A stretch of DNA of 16,139 nt from Rhodospirillaceae bacterium (GTDB lineage Bacteria > Pseudomonadota > Alphaproteobacteria > MPNO01 > UBA2964), in NCBI GenBank assembly GCA_002724505.1, contig PBOV01000114.1, positions 2,068 to 18,206 of the forward strand. Reading direction: 5' to 3'. Below are positions 8,532-15,058 of the stretch, piece after piece. The translations under genes were made by a program, and so were the position numbers. Each line of letters starts with the position of its first letter. Positions within the stretch are counted from its first letter, which is position 1. The notes beneath the pieces were generated by a model. It was not told where the DNA came from, searched no databases, and saw only the letters and a list, made by a program, of their open reading frames with translations.

Positions 8532-8552
8532 AAGAATGATAATCTCATTCTT
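8532..8552. promoter_or_regulatory. Perfect inverted repeat upstream of the ThDP enzyme gene (operator candidate)
   Basis: AAGAATGA (8532-8539) and TCATTCTT (8545-8552) are perfect 8-bp arms around TAATC. The element lies 27 nt before the ATG at 8504, between the MFS gene and the ThDP gene. The left half plus centre reads AATGATAAT, which is shared with the classical Fur-box core, but the right half does not follow the consensus. No T-run follows on the minus strand, so a terminator is less likely than a protein-binding site. Confidence 0.4.
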
Positions 8553-8618
8553 TTGCGAACAAGGCTATTGGCGAAAAAATTAAATCCGGATAGGAAACAA
8601 GCCTTAAAAAATTTTTCC

Positions 8619-9821
8619 TCAATTCTCTGCTGTTTGTAATCGTCTTGCAGACCAAAGAAAAAGAAGGCCCACGCCAATGGGAATGCTTCCGAGAATAATG
8701 AAACCCAGCCGATAGGAATTAAAGACCTCTAAAATCAAACCAAAGGATGCGGGCATTGCAATCATCCCGGCATAAGCGAAGAAGGCTGCGCCGCCAGTAA
8801 CAACCCCCGCCATCCCAGGAGGAGAAACCCTTGCAATCTCGGCAAGTAATACACCTTGATAACCAATGCCGGTTAAACCGTATGCAAAAGCTACAGCCCA
8901 GACTGCAGCCTTCTGCCAATTTGGAGTAACTAGCCCGACCCCCATACAGGCAATGCCCATGGCAATACCCAGCAGCGCCAACAATATCACCGGTTGGACA
9001 TAACGAGTCCCAACCCAACCCCAAATTAAGCGCCCAAATATTCCGGAGATCATGGATATGGAGTAGGCGACCCCTGACTCTGTAAGGGTCCATCCTAAAC
9101 CGAGTGTTAGGAAAGAAATAAAGAATGACGCGAAGCCTAGTTGGACACCGGTGAACGCAAACAAACCAAGAGCCAGCAAACGAGCTTTTCGGTCTTTCAA
9201 TACGGCGCTTAAGGTAATTCGTAAATCTGTAAGCCTTAAGCTCCGGCTTGACTGACGGTCAGCATCAAATTCACTCCTCAATGGCTGTAATACAACAGCT
9301 AGAGCAAGGGCCATTATGGCTGCACAAATCAGCGCCCCGCGCCAACCAAAGTTCGTGACAAACACAGGCAGCAGAATTCCGGCTAAGACCCCGCCTACAG
9401 GAACACCTGTCTGCTTGATTGAGAAAATAAGGGGTGCCTTTGTCGGCTCTGCATAACGAGCAAGGATCTGGGAGCTTGCGGGTGTTGATGGCCCCCCACC
9501 TAGTCCTATGACGAGAGCGCCAAACACCAAAAAAAAGAGATGGCCTGGGGCGTTAATTAGTAAGCCTATGGCGACAACCAAAAGGCTCACCTGACTGACT
9601 CTTAGGGCTCCGAAGCGCAGCAGAAACCCGCCGCCGGCCAACGCCGAGATCATTGACCCACCATACAAGATAGCTGTGTAAAGCCCAATAAGCCCAGGGT
9701 TGAGACCAGTTTCCGCAGAGATGGAGGGGGCTAAAACAGGTATTGTTAAGCCGCTCATCGTCGACATCGCTTGCTGGAGAAGCATCGCGATGACAGCTAT
9801 ATAAACAAGAGGTGGTTTCAA
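8619..9821 (-). CDS. MFS transporter
   Basis: Major facilitator superfamily permease, 400 residues, with twelve predicted membrane helices in two six-helix halves and a short cytoplasmic loop around residues 185-205 (QPLRSEFDADRQSSRSLRL). Family hallmarks include GGGFLLRFGALRVSQ in the loop after helix 2 and IFGRLIWGWVGTRY in the equivalent place of the second half. A GGGPSTPASSQIL segment lies in helix 4. The C-terminus is short (SARRLQTAEN). The longest reading uses TTG at 9821; an ATG at 9785 would remove part of the first helix, and neither has a clear ribosome site, so the start is uncertain. It lies 114 nt upstream of the ThDP enzyme gene on the same strand. This spacing includes an inverted repeat, so the two may be separate units. 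The substrate is not predictable; such permeases commonly import small organic acids. Confidence 0.87.
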   Translation of the reverse strand: MKPPLVYIAVIAMLLQQAMSTMSGLTIPVLAPSISAETGLNPGLIGLYTAILYGGSMISALAGGGFLLRFGALRVSQVSLLVVAIGLLINAPGHLFFLVFGALVIGLGGGPSTPASSQILARYAEPTKAPLIFSIKQTGVPVGGVLAGILLPVFVTNFGWRGALICAAIMALALAVVLQPLRSEFDADRQSSRSLRLTDLRITLSAVLKDRKARLLALGLFAFTGVQLGFASFFISFLTLGLGWTLTESGVAYSISMISGIFGRLIWGWVGTRYVQPVILLALLGIAMGIACMGVGLVTPNWQKAAVWAVAFAYGLTGIGYQGVLLAEIARVSPPGMAGVVTGGAAFFAYAGMIAMPASFGLILEVFNSYRLGFIILGSIPIGVGLLFLWSARRLQTAEN

Positions 9822-9913
9822 ATGAATGACCGTCGCACAGTGACTAGTTTAAATCAAAGACTTTGCGGCCTAATTGGCCTTAGGATTCTCATATATCGAA
9901 AAGGCTATCAAAG

Positions 9914-9989
9914 TGGTGCCGCCTGCGTGACTCGAACACGCGACCCCCGCATTACGAATGCGATGCTCTACCAACTGAGCTAAGGCGGC
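9914..9989 (-). tRNA. tRNA-Thr (anticodon CGT)
   Basis: A 76-nt cloverleaf read on the minus strand: acceptor arm GCCGCCT pairing with AGGCGGC, D-arm with AGCTCAGTTGGTAGAGC, anticodon stem TCGCA/TGCGG with loop TTCGTAA giving anticodon CGT, and T-arm GCGTG-TTCGAGT-CACGC. Discriminator A and an encoded CCA follow. The anticodon reads the threonine codon ACG. Confidence 0.95.
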
Positions 9990-10121
9990 CTTCTAAAATG
10001 TTTTAGTGTCGGAAGTCCTAACAAACCATGGGATTTCTTGCAATCACTCCATGGGGGTAAAGGCATTCTCAAGTTTTCCAAAAACTACTTTACGCCACTC
10101 ACACGCCAAGGAGATTAGAAA

Positions 10122-10262
10122 ATGGCTTCAATTAGGAAAAGACAAAACAAATGGCAGGTACGAATAAGCCGGGAAAAATTAGAGATGACCAAAACGTTTC
10201 ATCTAAAATCCCAAGTTCAACTTTGGGCGAAGGAAATTGAAATTGAAAAAGGAAATATATAA
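10122..10262 (+). pseudogene. N-terminal fragment of a phage-type tyrosine recombinase (integrase)
   Basis: A 46-codon ORF whose product (MASIRKRQNKWQVRISRE..., then TKTFHLKSQVQLWAKEIE) closely follows the N-terminal AP2-like DNA-binding domain of integrases. That domain typically begins MASIRKR-x-x-KWQVRIR, has a K-TF--K--A--WA segment and ends in a Glu-rich helix. The rest of the recombinase (core-binding and catalytic domains with R-H-R-Y) is absent; the frame stops at 10260-10262 and I found no continuation in the next 200 nt. A strong ribosome site AAGGAGA lies 7-8 nt before the ATG, so the 5' end of the original gene is preserved. It lies 132 nt from the 5' end of tRNA-Thr, and AT content rises from here on. 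This is probably a remnant of an integrated element; a functional 46-residue DNA-binding protein cannot be excluded. Confidence 0.65.
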
Positions 10263-10483
10263 TTTATAGTAAAAGTGCATGGTCAATATTTGTCTTCAAT
10301 AAAATACAAGAAAGCTCTTGAATTGCGGCAAAAACCCCCAGACGATAATGTACTTAAATCCTCTATCGCCTTTCCATAATTCGAATTTCAGGCAATATCG
10401 TCCCCGTTGACTAACAAAAATTTGTAACGCTTCTTAAATAAAACAAAAACAAATTTTAATATAAAAATTAAGACAACTTGCAT
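10263..10483. other. AT-rich intergenic stretch without a recognisable gene
   Basis: 221 nt of AT-rich DNA between the integrase remnant and the monooxygenase-like gene. It must hold the promoter of the latter; a TTGACT at 10407-10412 could be a -35 element, but no well-spaced -10 follows. I see no RNA gene or coding frame in it. Confidence 0.4.
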
Positions 10484-11671
10484 ATGACGACAGTGTTAAA
10501 CGATCAAATGGCTCAATTAATTTCTCGAGCACGTGAGCTTTCCACCGTGGTGGGAGAAAGGGCGGAGCAATGTGAGGTATTACGTCGGATACTTCCTGAA
10601 ACACACAAGGATTTTTTAGATGCTGGGTTTTACAAAATTCTTCAGCCGGCACGTTATGGGGGCTTCGACTTAGAGTTTGGAATCCAAACCGATCTTGCAG
10701 CTGAAATTGGTCGTGGCTGCGCATCTAGTGCTTGGGTCCTAAGTGTTATTTCTTGTCATTCATGGATGGTTGGGATGTTTCCTGAACAAGCTCAAGATGA
10801 TATTTGGGGCGATCATCCTGATGCTCTAATTTCCAGTTCTTTTCTTTCACTGGGTCCTACATCGGTCAAAAGAACTAATGGCGGCTATCAATTGAAGGGT
10901 CGTTGGGGCTTTTCAAGCGGCGCAGATTATTGTCAAGCCGTTATGTTATTGGTCACAATACCTTTGGACTCAGGTAAAGGCCGTGAGCCGGCTCTTTTAC
11001 TAGTCCCAAAAAGTAGATACGAAGTCGTAGATACTTGGCATGCTACCGGTTTAACTGGCACCGGAAGTAACGATCTTATCATTAAAGAGGCCTTTGTACC
11101 CGACCATTGTGTGCTAAGAATTAAGGATACCACTGGGGGGCCTACTCCTGGTTCGGTAATAAATTCAGGTCCAAATTTTAAATTACCACTTTTTTCAGTT
11201 CTTCCCTTTAATTTAGTTGGGGCTGCCTTTGGTGCTGCACGAGGGGCTTTAGATACTATTGTTGATGGCTTAAAGGAGCAGAGGAGTTCCGCTCAAGTAG
11301 TGCTGAAAAACCAGCAAAGTGTACAACTTCGAGTAGCCCAAGTTACAGCGTTAATTGAAACTGCCTGGAACGCCTTGCAACCAATTCGTTATAAAATTAA
11401 TTCTGATGCAAACCAGGGAATAGTTCCCAGCATTGAAACAAAGACAAAATACCGTTTGGTTTTAGGCCACTCAGCAAAGCTCTGTGTTGAAGCGATGGAC
11501 CAGTTATTTCCTTTAATGGGAGGACGTGGTCTAAGTGTAGGTAATCCCGTTCAACGGGCTTGGCGTGACGTACACTCGGTTGCACAACATGTCGGCTTGA
11601 TTTGGGATATTCAGGCAAGTACTTTCGGTTCAGTTAAACTCGGCTTGCCGTGTACAGATCCATTACAATAA
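10484..11671 (+). CDS. Acyl-CoA dehydrogenase-fold flavin monooxygenase (HsaA/HpaH group D-like)
   Basis: A 395-residue protein with the acyl-CoA dehydrogenase fold, matching in length and motifs the two-component group D flavin monooxygenases (HsaA, C2-type HpaH, DszC). Recognisable are PARYGGFDLE (about 55-64), the GRGCASSAWV segment (77-86), GRWGFSSGAD (139-148) before the flavin-contacting strand, and the C-terminal LFPLMGGRGLSVGNPVQRAWRDVHSVAQH region. These enzymes hydroxylate aromatic or heteroaromatic substrates using reduced flavin from a separate reductase; no flavin reductase gene is in the window. I prefer the ATG at 10484 over the in-frame TTG at 10478. The gene stands alone in AT-rich DNA between the integrase remnant and small ORFs, and its codon use is clearly more A/T-ending than that of the old yellow enzyme genes, which fits lateral acquisition. 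A true acyl-CoA dehydrogenase is less likely. Confidence 0.82.
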   Translation: MTTVLNDQMAQLISRARELSTVVGERAEQCEVLRRILPETHKDFLDAGFYKILQPARYGGFDLEFGIQTDLAAEIGRGCASSAWVLSVISCHSWMVGMFPEQAQDDIWGDHPDALISSSFLSLGPTSVKRTNGGYQLKGRWGFSSGADYCQAVMLLVTIPLDSGKGREPALLLVPKSRYEVVDTWHATGLTGTGSNDLIIKEAFVPDHCVLRIKDTTGGPTPGSVINSGPNFKLPLFSVLPFNLVGAAFGAARGALDTIVDGLKEQRSSAQVVLKNQQSVQLRVAQVTALIETAWNALQPIRYKINSDANQGIVPSIETKTKYRLVLGHSAKLCVEAMDQLFPLMGGRGLSVGNPVQRAWRDVHSVAQHVGLIWDIQASTFGSVKLGLPCTDPLQ

Positions 11672-11784
11672 AAAAAGATCTACCACTCAGGCTAGGCTAT
11701 CCAAAAATGTAGACAACTTTCAAAAGTAGGGCAGTAACTAACCAGTTCTGCTTTCTCAGTTATCACCTAACTGCGCTAGTCTTG

Positions 11785-11818
11785 GTTTGATTTCCCTACA
11801 ATATTTGTGCCAGACTTT
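11785..11818 (+). repeat. 34-nt leader repeat, copy 1
   Basis: Begins GTTTGATTTC and ends CAGACTTT, with CTACAATATTTGTG in the middle. It matches copy 2 at 12016-12049 in 32 of 34 positions; both differences are C/T. The copy ends 4 nt before the ATG at 11823. The internal TACAAT resembles a -10 box, but no good -35 is placed for it. Confidence 0.85.
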
Positions 11819-11822
11819 GGAG

Positions 11823-11969
11823 ATGTACAACTTTCCTAGAATATACTCGCTGAAAAAAATAATCCCGCAGATTGAGATAACCAATGCAATATCACGTCTG
11901 CAAGACACGGCTCTTTGGATTGTGGTGATTGCCTTGGTTGGGGCCTGTCTAATCTATCAGTTGATTTGA
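11823..11969 (+). CDS. Small membrane protein, 48 residues
   Basis: Unrecognised small ORF: a basic, amphipathic N-terminal half (MYNFPRIYSLKKIIPQIE) and one C-terminal membrane helix (ALWIVVIALVGACLIYQLI) that runs to the end. GGAG lies immediately before the ATG, closer than ideal. In support of it being real, it starts 4 nt after a 34-nt leader that is repeated with the same spacing before the next small ORF, and a hairpin with a T-run follows 19 nt after its stop. A longer reading from TTG at 11787 would translate the repeat itself and is unlikely. Candidates for such architecture are small membrane regulators or toxin-like peptides, but nothing in the sequence favours one role. Confidence 0.4.
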   Translation: MYNFPRIYSLKKIIPQIEITNAISRLQDTALWIVVIALVGACLIYQLI

Positions 11970-11987
11970 CATCTAGCCGATTGAAGG

Positions 11988-12012
11988 AAAGAACGAATAA
12001 GGCGTTCTTTTA
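11988..12012 (+). terminator. Probable hairpin terminator between the two small ORFs
   Basis: AAAGAACG (11988-11995) and CGTTCTTT (12003-12010) are perfect 8-bp arms around a 7-nt loop, followed by TT. The stem is AT-rich and the T-run short, so strength is doubtful. It separates the 48-residue ORF from the second leader copy that starts at 12016. Confidence 0.5.
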
Positions 12013-12015
12013 GTA

Positions 12016-12049
12016 GTTTGATTTCTCTACAATATTTGTGTCAGACTTT
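12016..12049 (+). repeat. 34-nt leader repeat, copy 2
   Basis: Second copy of the element at 11785-11818, 32 of 34 bases identical. It ends 4 nt before the ATG at 12054, the same geometry as copy 1. It directly follows a hairpin terminator, which fits a promoter and 5' leader of a new transcription unit. Confidence 0.85.
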
Positions 12050-12053
12050 TTAT

Positions 12054-12194
12054 ATGAAAAAACTGACCACCACACTCTGTCTGACTGTTGCCCTGCTATT
12101 TGGATGTGCGGGGGTGTGTAAAAGCGCTAATTTCTTCAACACCCTTTTAGCCGTTTCAACATGCACTTATCCGCAAGGGCATTCGCTTTTTTGA
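12054..12194 (+). pseudogene. Signal-peptide fragment of a Sel1-type secreted protein
   Basis: A 46-codon ORF beginning MKKLTTTLCLTVALLFGCAGVCKSANFF, a clear Sec signal peptide: two lysines, a hydrophobic core and a plausible cleavage site after KSA (a lipobox reading at FGC is possible but poor). From memory, proteins that start with nearly this signal continue into Sel1/TPR repeats; here the frame runs on for about 20 unrelated residues and stops at 12192-12194, inside the antisense 3' end of a Sel1-repeat gene. The likeliest reading is a 5' fragment of a second Sel1 gene, cut off by a rearrangement, that kept its 34-nt leader. It could instead encode a short secreted peptide. Confidence 0.4.
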
Positions 12195-13590
12195 TTAGAC
12201 CTGGTCTCTGGTGTCCACCCAAGAATGTCTTAACATTTTTATCCATACTAGAATCTTCCAACCCTATCCTGTTGGCTAGGACCCACCACATAACAGCTTT
12301 AACAAACTTAATAGGTTTTGTTTTTCCCTTCTTTCGATCAAAGGTGTTCAAGGCGAGAATGATATTCCCCAAAAATACCATAGCGGTTGTATTCTTGTAC
12401 CTTGCTGCTTTTCTATAAAATCTTTGGGCTTCCAAACATGCCTTCATATCGTGGCAATCGAGATTAGATTTTCTAAGTCGACGACCCTTGGCTAGATAAA
12501 CTCTTCCTAGTTCACGGCTTGCAATAAGGTTTCCCTGCGCTTCTGCCTTATGAAGCCATTTCGCAGCCCGATTGAGGTTTCGTTTGACGCCATGACCTTC
12601 CAGATACATCACGCCTAGGTTTAACTGAGCAGCGGCATAACCCTTAAGCGCTGCAAGGCGTGTCCACTTCATTGCCTCCTGGTAATTAATAGGGGTGCCT
12701 AGTCCTATAGATAACATCGTACCGAGGTTGGCTTGTGCTTCAGGGTCATTATTCTCGGCACCCATGCGTACCCACCGAAGTGCTTCTTTAAAATCCTGCG
12801 CTACTCCCTGGAGGCCATTCTTATAGATTTTAAATAAATCCCTTTGGGCGTTGATATCTCCTTTCAAGGCTGCAGTTTTGAGGGAGTGAATGGCTTTGCT
12901 TTCAGATGTCTCAGGTATTTCTAGGTCCTTTACGCATCGGTCATTGATCGTGTCCTCAAGAGTTCCTTCGGGACACTTAGCACCAACCCCAGCCCTTGCG
13001 TGCAACCAAAGATTATATTGGCTTAAATCTCTAATAGCCTGATCTTTGCTATTTATAGATTTCTTCCACCAGCAATTGGCGGCTTCCCTGTCTTTAGGAA
13101 ACCCCAGTTTGCCATGATCCAGGAGAAGACCTAGTTCTGCCCTGGCAAAATCTCTTTCCCATTCAGTTCTTCGCTTTCCACCAACAGATTCGGCGCCCAA
13201 GGCAGACAGCCCTGCCAGGACAACAGCGTTATTGATTCTTCCGTTCTTAAGACGTGGGCTGTACCCATAGATTGAAAGCCCCCCAATAATTTGTTTAAAA
13301 TCAAATTTAATTAGCCTGGCAAACTGTGTCAGACCACTTTTTAATCTTTCAGAATAGGGTTGATCAACGAGGGAACACCAGTCATTGGCTGGTATGATCT
13401 TTCTGCCAATTGCTGACCTTAATTCAGGATCATGGATATAGAGCCGCCACTGGCCCTTGGAACCAACTCCATAGTGGAGCATTGGTTTAAAACTCTTGCC
13501 ATTATCTTTATCGGGTAGAGCGGCCTTAGAAGGCCCGATTATAATTCCACATAAGAGACCGACCATTAAGAATAGTTTCTTCATCTTCAT
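12136..13590 (-). CDS. Secreted Sel1-repeat protein
   Basis: A 484-residue protein with an N-terminal signal peptide (MKMKKLFLMVGLLCGIIIGPSKA, cleavage likely before ALPDK), so it acts in the periplasm or outside. The first 200 mature residues are not recognised, apart from a Sel1-like ELGLLLDHG...DREAANCWWKK segment near 152-176. Four or more Sel1 repeats follow at about 234-365, with the usual ALRW/AMKW...A...G...AQ.NLG.MY pattern. A segment with CHDMKAC lies at about 379-385 and the protein ends in Cys; cysteines are unusually frequent and may form disulfides. Sel1 repeats bind other proteins, so a scaffold role is likely, partner unknown. I chose the ATG at 13590, whose first bases overlap the TGA of a 51-residue upstream ORF and which has no ribosome site, suggesting coupling. 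A TTG at 13617 is also possible. Confidence 0.82.
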   Translation of the reverse strand: MKMKKLFLMVGLLCGIIIGPSKAALPDKDNGKSFKPMLHYGVGSKGQWRLYIHDPELRSAIGRKIIPANDWCSLVDQPYSERLKSGLTQFARLIKFDFKQIIGGLSIYGYSPRLKNGRINNAVVLAGLSALGAESVGGKRRTEWERDFARAELGLLLDHGKLGFPKDREAANCWWKKSINSKDQAIRDLSQYNLWLHARAGVGAKCPEGTLEDTINDRCVKDLEIPETSESKAIHSLKTAALKGDINAQRDLFKIYKNGLQGVAQDFKEALRWVRMGAENNDPEAQANLGTMLSIGLGTPINYQEAMKWTRLAALKGYAAAQLNLGVMYLEGHGVKRNLNRAAKWLHKAEAQGNLIASRELGRVYLAKGRRLRKSNLDCHDMKACLEAQRFYRKAARYKNTTAMVFLGNIILALNTFDRKKGKTKPIKFVKAVMWWVLANRIGLEDSSMDKNVKTFLGGHQRPGLIKKANALADKCMLKRLKGC

Positions 13591-13742
13591 TGCTGAGTAA
13601 CAGGAGCGAATAACCAATAGGTTTGATCACAGAGCCAATTGTTCTCAAGAGCAAGTTCACGCTGTTGTTCTTCGTAGAGAAGGAAATCAAAAAACTCACC
13701 ATAAAGGGGAAATGTCCTGAGGATGTATTTGGGTTTCTTCAT
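13587..13742 (-). CDS. Small ORF B, 51 residues, ATGA-coupled to the Sel1-repeat gene
   Basis: Unrecognised frame from ATG 13742 to TGA 13587-13589: MKKPKYILRTFPLYGEFF, then a Glu/Gln-rich stretch LLYEEQQRELALENNW and a C-terminal LCDQTYWLFAPVTQQ. No signal peptide or membrane segment. The stop overlaps the start of the Sel1-repeat gene in the arrangement ATGA, the usual sign of translational coupling in bacterial operons, and the Sel1 ATG has no ribosome site of its own. Its own start lies inside ORF A. It could be a genuine small protein working with the Sel1 protein or a leader whose translation lets ribosomes restart. Confidence 0.4.
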   Translation of the reverse strand: MKKPKYILRTFPLYGEFFDFLLYEEQQRELALENNWLCDQTYWLFAPVTQQ

Positions 13743-13860
13743 CTAATATTGGGTATCCCTTAACGAATTGGTTCAGGGTCACGATGTCCTTAGAGGCATC
13801 AAACACCGTGACCCCGATGGGAGGTGCAGCGAGCCAATGGAGACCAAACTCGCTGAACAT
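13696..13860 (-). CDS. Small ORF A, 54 residues
   Basis: Unrecognised frame from ATG 13860 to TGA at 13696-13698: MFSEFGLHWLAAPPIGVTVF, then DASKDIVTLNQFVKGYPIL and an acidic tail. It overlaps ORF B by 47 nt in another frame. An in-frame TAA lies 6 nt before the ATG and no ribosome site is visible. The overlap could mean a single ancestral gene split by a frameshift between 13696 and 13742, with ORF A as its N-terminal and ORF B as its C-terminal part (about 90 residues together). I cannot choose between two genes, one frameshifted gene and chance. Confidence 0.3.
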   Translation of the reverse strand: MFSEFGLHWLAAPPIGVTVFDASKDIVTLNQFVKGYPILDEETQIHPQDISPLW

Positions 13861-14100
13861 TTCTAATTATCTATAAGAAGATGACCTTATTGAGTTCCAA
13901 TTAAGGTAAGATTGAGAACAAACTAATTAACGAACAAGCTAACCATAATAATATACACTACTATCATTATTGATGAGTTTTTGACTCCAAATTAACAACA
14001 ATATCTGTCAGGGTATTAAATAAGTATCGGGGGTTTTGTTAGTTTCTTTGCCCTATTTACAAGAAGATCTGGTTCGTCGGGAAAACAAAGGGAGCGGAAT
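13861..14100. other. Divergent AT-rich intergenic region
   Basis: 240 nt between the Sel1-side ORFs on the minus strand and the secreted hydrolase on the plus strand. It should hold promoters in both directions; the many A/T runs offer several weak -10-like boxes but none I would name. The right end carries the GGGAGCGG ribosome site at 14090-14097 before the GTG at 14101. I see no RNA gene. Confidence 0.4.
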
Positions 14101-15003
14101 GTGACCAATAAAATATCAGTCCCTAATGTAATTTTTATTCTTATATTTGCGATTTTGATAAATACAAATAATGCCCTTTCAATAACCTTTGGCGATTATG
14201 AAAAAGTTCTAAAAGGTAGTCAAAAGATTGAGATCGAAGGCATATCACCGGGAGATGGTAAAGAACTTGAGGCTTATTTATACAAACCAAAAGGTAAAGG
14301 GCCTTTCCCTGCCTTAATTGCGTTGCACGGGGCGGGGGGAATTTTCCCATACCAGTTATGGTGGGCTAAAGAAATTTCTAAAAAGGGATACGTTGTTTTA
14401 TTTATCGATCATTATTGCACCAGGGATCTCCTCTGTGAGGTTAAATCGGATGATGAAGATCAGGCTCGTGGTGAAATAATGAGAAATTGGCAAGAAGTCA
14501 GTCCGAGGCAGAGGGTTCTTGATGCGGTGGCAGGGTATAGTTGGTTATCGGAGGAGGTTTATATAGATAAAAGCAAGATCGGCCTAATTGGTTGGTCGTG
14601 GGGAGGGGCAGCGGCCATGTTTGCTCAAAAAATTGCACGAAGGCTGTCTTTGCCGAACGGTGGTTTCAAAGCAACAATAGCATTCTACCCGAACCTCAAA
14701 TTTGTTTTGGATAAACCACAATGGACAAAAACCGGCCCGATTGAGCAACCGACACTTATACTCTACGGTAAATACGATATTCTTGAGTCTGAACAGGCAT
14801 ATGAAACGCTCTTATCAGCTGGGTATTCAGGCGAGATCAAGGTGGTCGGATTTGATAAAGCCTACAGAAAATTTGATGAATTAGGACCATATAGAGAAAA
14901 AAATCATCCTTCAGTTGGCGACTTTGGAAAAGCGTTCCAACAAAAGGCTTTTGATCTTTCGAGAAAAGAAATAGATAAATTTCTGTCTCAACATTTTCGC
15001 TAG
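14101..15003 (+). CDS. Secreted dienelactone hydrolase-family protein, copy 1
   Basis: Alpha/beta-hydrolase of 300 residues with an N-terminal signal peptide (hydrophobic VIFILIFAILI, cleavage likely after NNA near residue 25), so probably periplasmic. Oxyanion-loop motif HGAGG is at 76-80, the nucleophile elbow GWSWGG centres on S166, and D226 (LYGKYD) and H269 (EKNHPS) complete the triad. The nucleophile is Ser, not the Cys of classical dienelactone hydrolases, which favours ester or peptide-like substrates over dienelactone. The GTG start at 14101 is well supported by GGGAGCGG upstream. The gene is followed by a convergent TauD/TfdA-type dioxygenase gene, and beyond that a near copy of its own 5' part begins. 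The substrate is unknown. Confidence 0.85.
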   Translation: MTNKISVPNVIFILIFAILINTNNALSITFGDYEKVLKGSQKIEIEGISPGDGKELEAYLYKPKGKGPFPALIALHGAGGIFPYQLWWAKEISKKGYVVLFIDHYCTRDLLCEVKSDDEDQARGEIMRNWQEVSPRQRVLDAVAGYSWLSEEVYIDKSKIGLIGWSWGGAAAMFAQKIARRLSLPNGGFKATIAFYPNLKFVLDKPQWTKTGPIEQPTLILYGKYDILESEQAYETLLSAGYSGEIKVVGFDKAYRKFDELGPYREKNHPSVGDFGKAFQQKAFDLSRKEIDKFLSQHFR

Positions 15004-15058
15004 GAGATTAAATTTTTCCGTTAGCATAGAGACCTCTCAGAGAGAATTAGACTTAAAT

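Noticed and set aside
8565-8608. AAGGCT/AGCCTT pair after the MFS gene as a terminator
   Set aside because: The arms are only 6 bp and the loop is over 30 nt, too weak to call.
9914-9960. Duplicate of the tRNA-Thr 3' end as an att site within the window
   Set aside because: I looked for further copies of the T-arm and acceptor sequence in the right part and found none.
10027-10058. Two CCATGG sites near tRNA-Thr that could look like a repeat pair
   Set aside because: CCATGG is its own reverse complement, so any two copies look both direct and inverted; no extended similarity around them.
10414-10425. Near-palindrome ACAAA-AA-TTTGT upstream of the monooxygenase-like gene
   Set aside because: Short arms in very AT-rich DNA; such matches are expected by chance.
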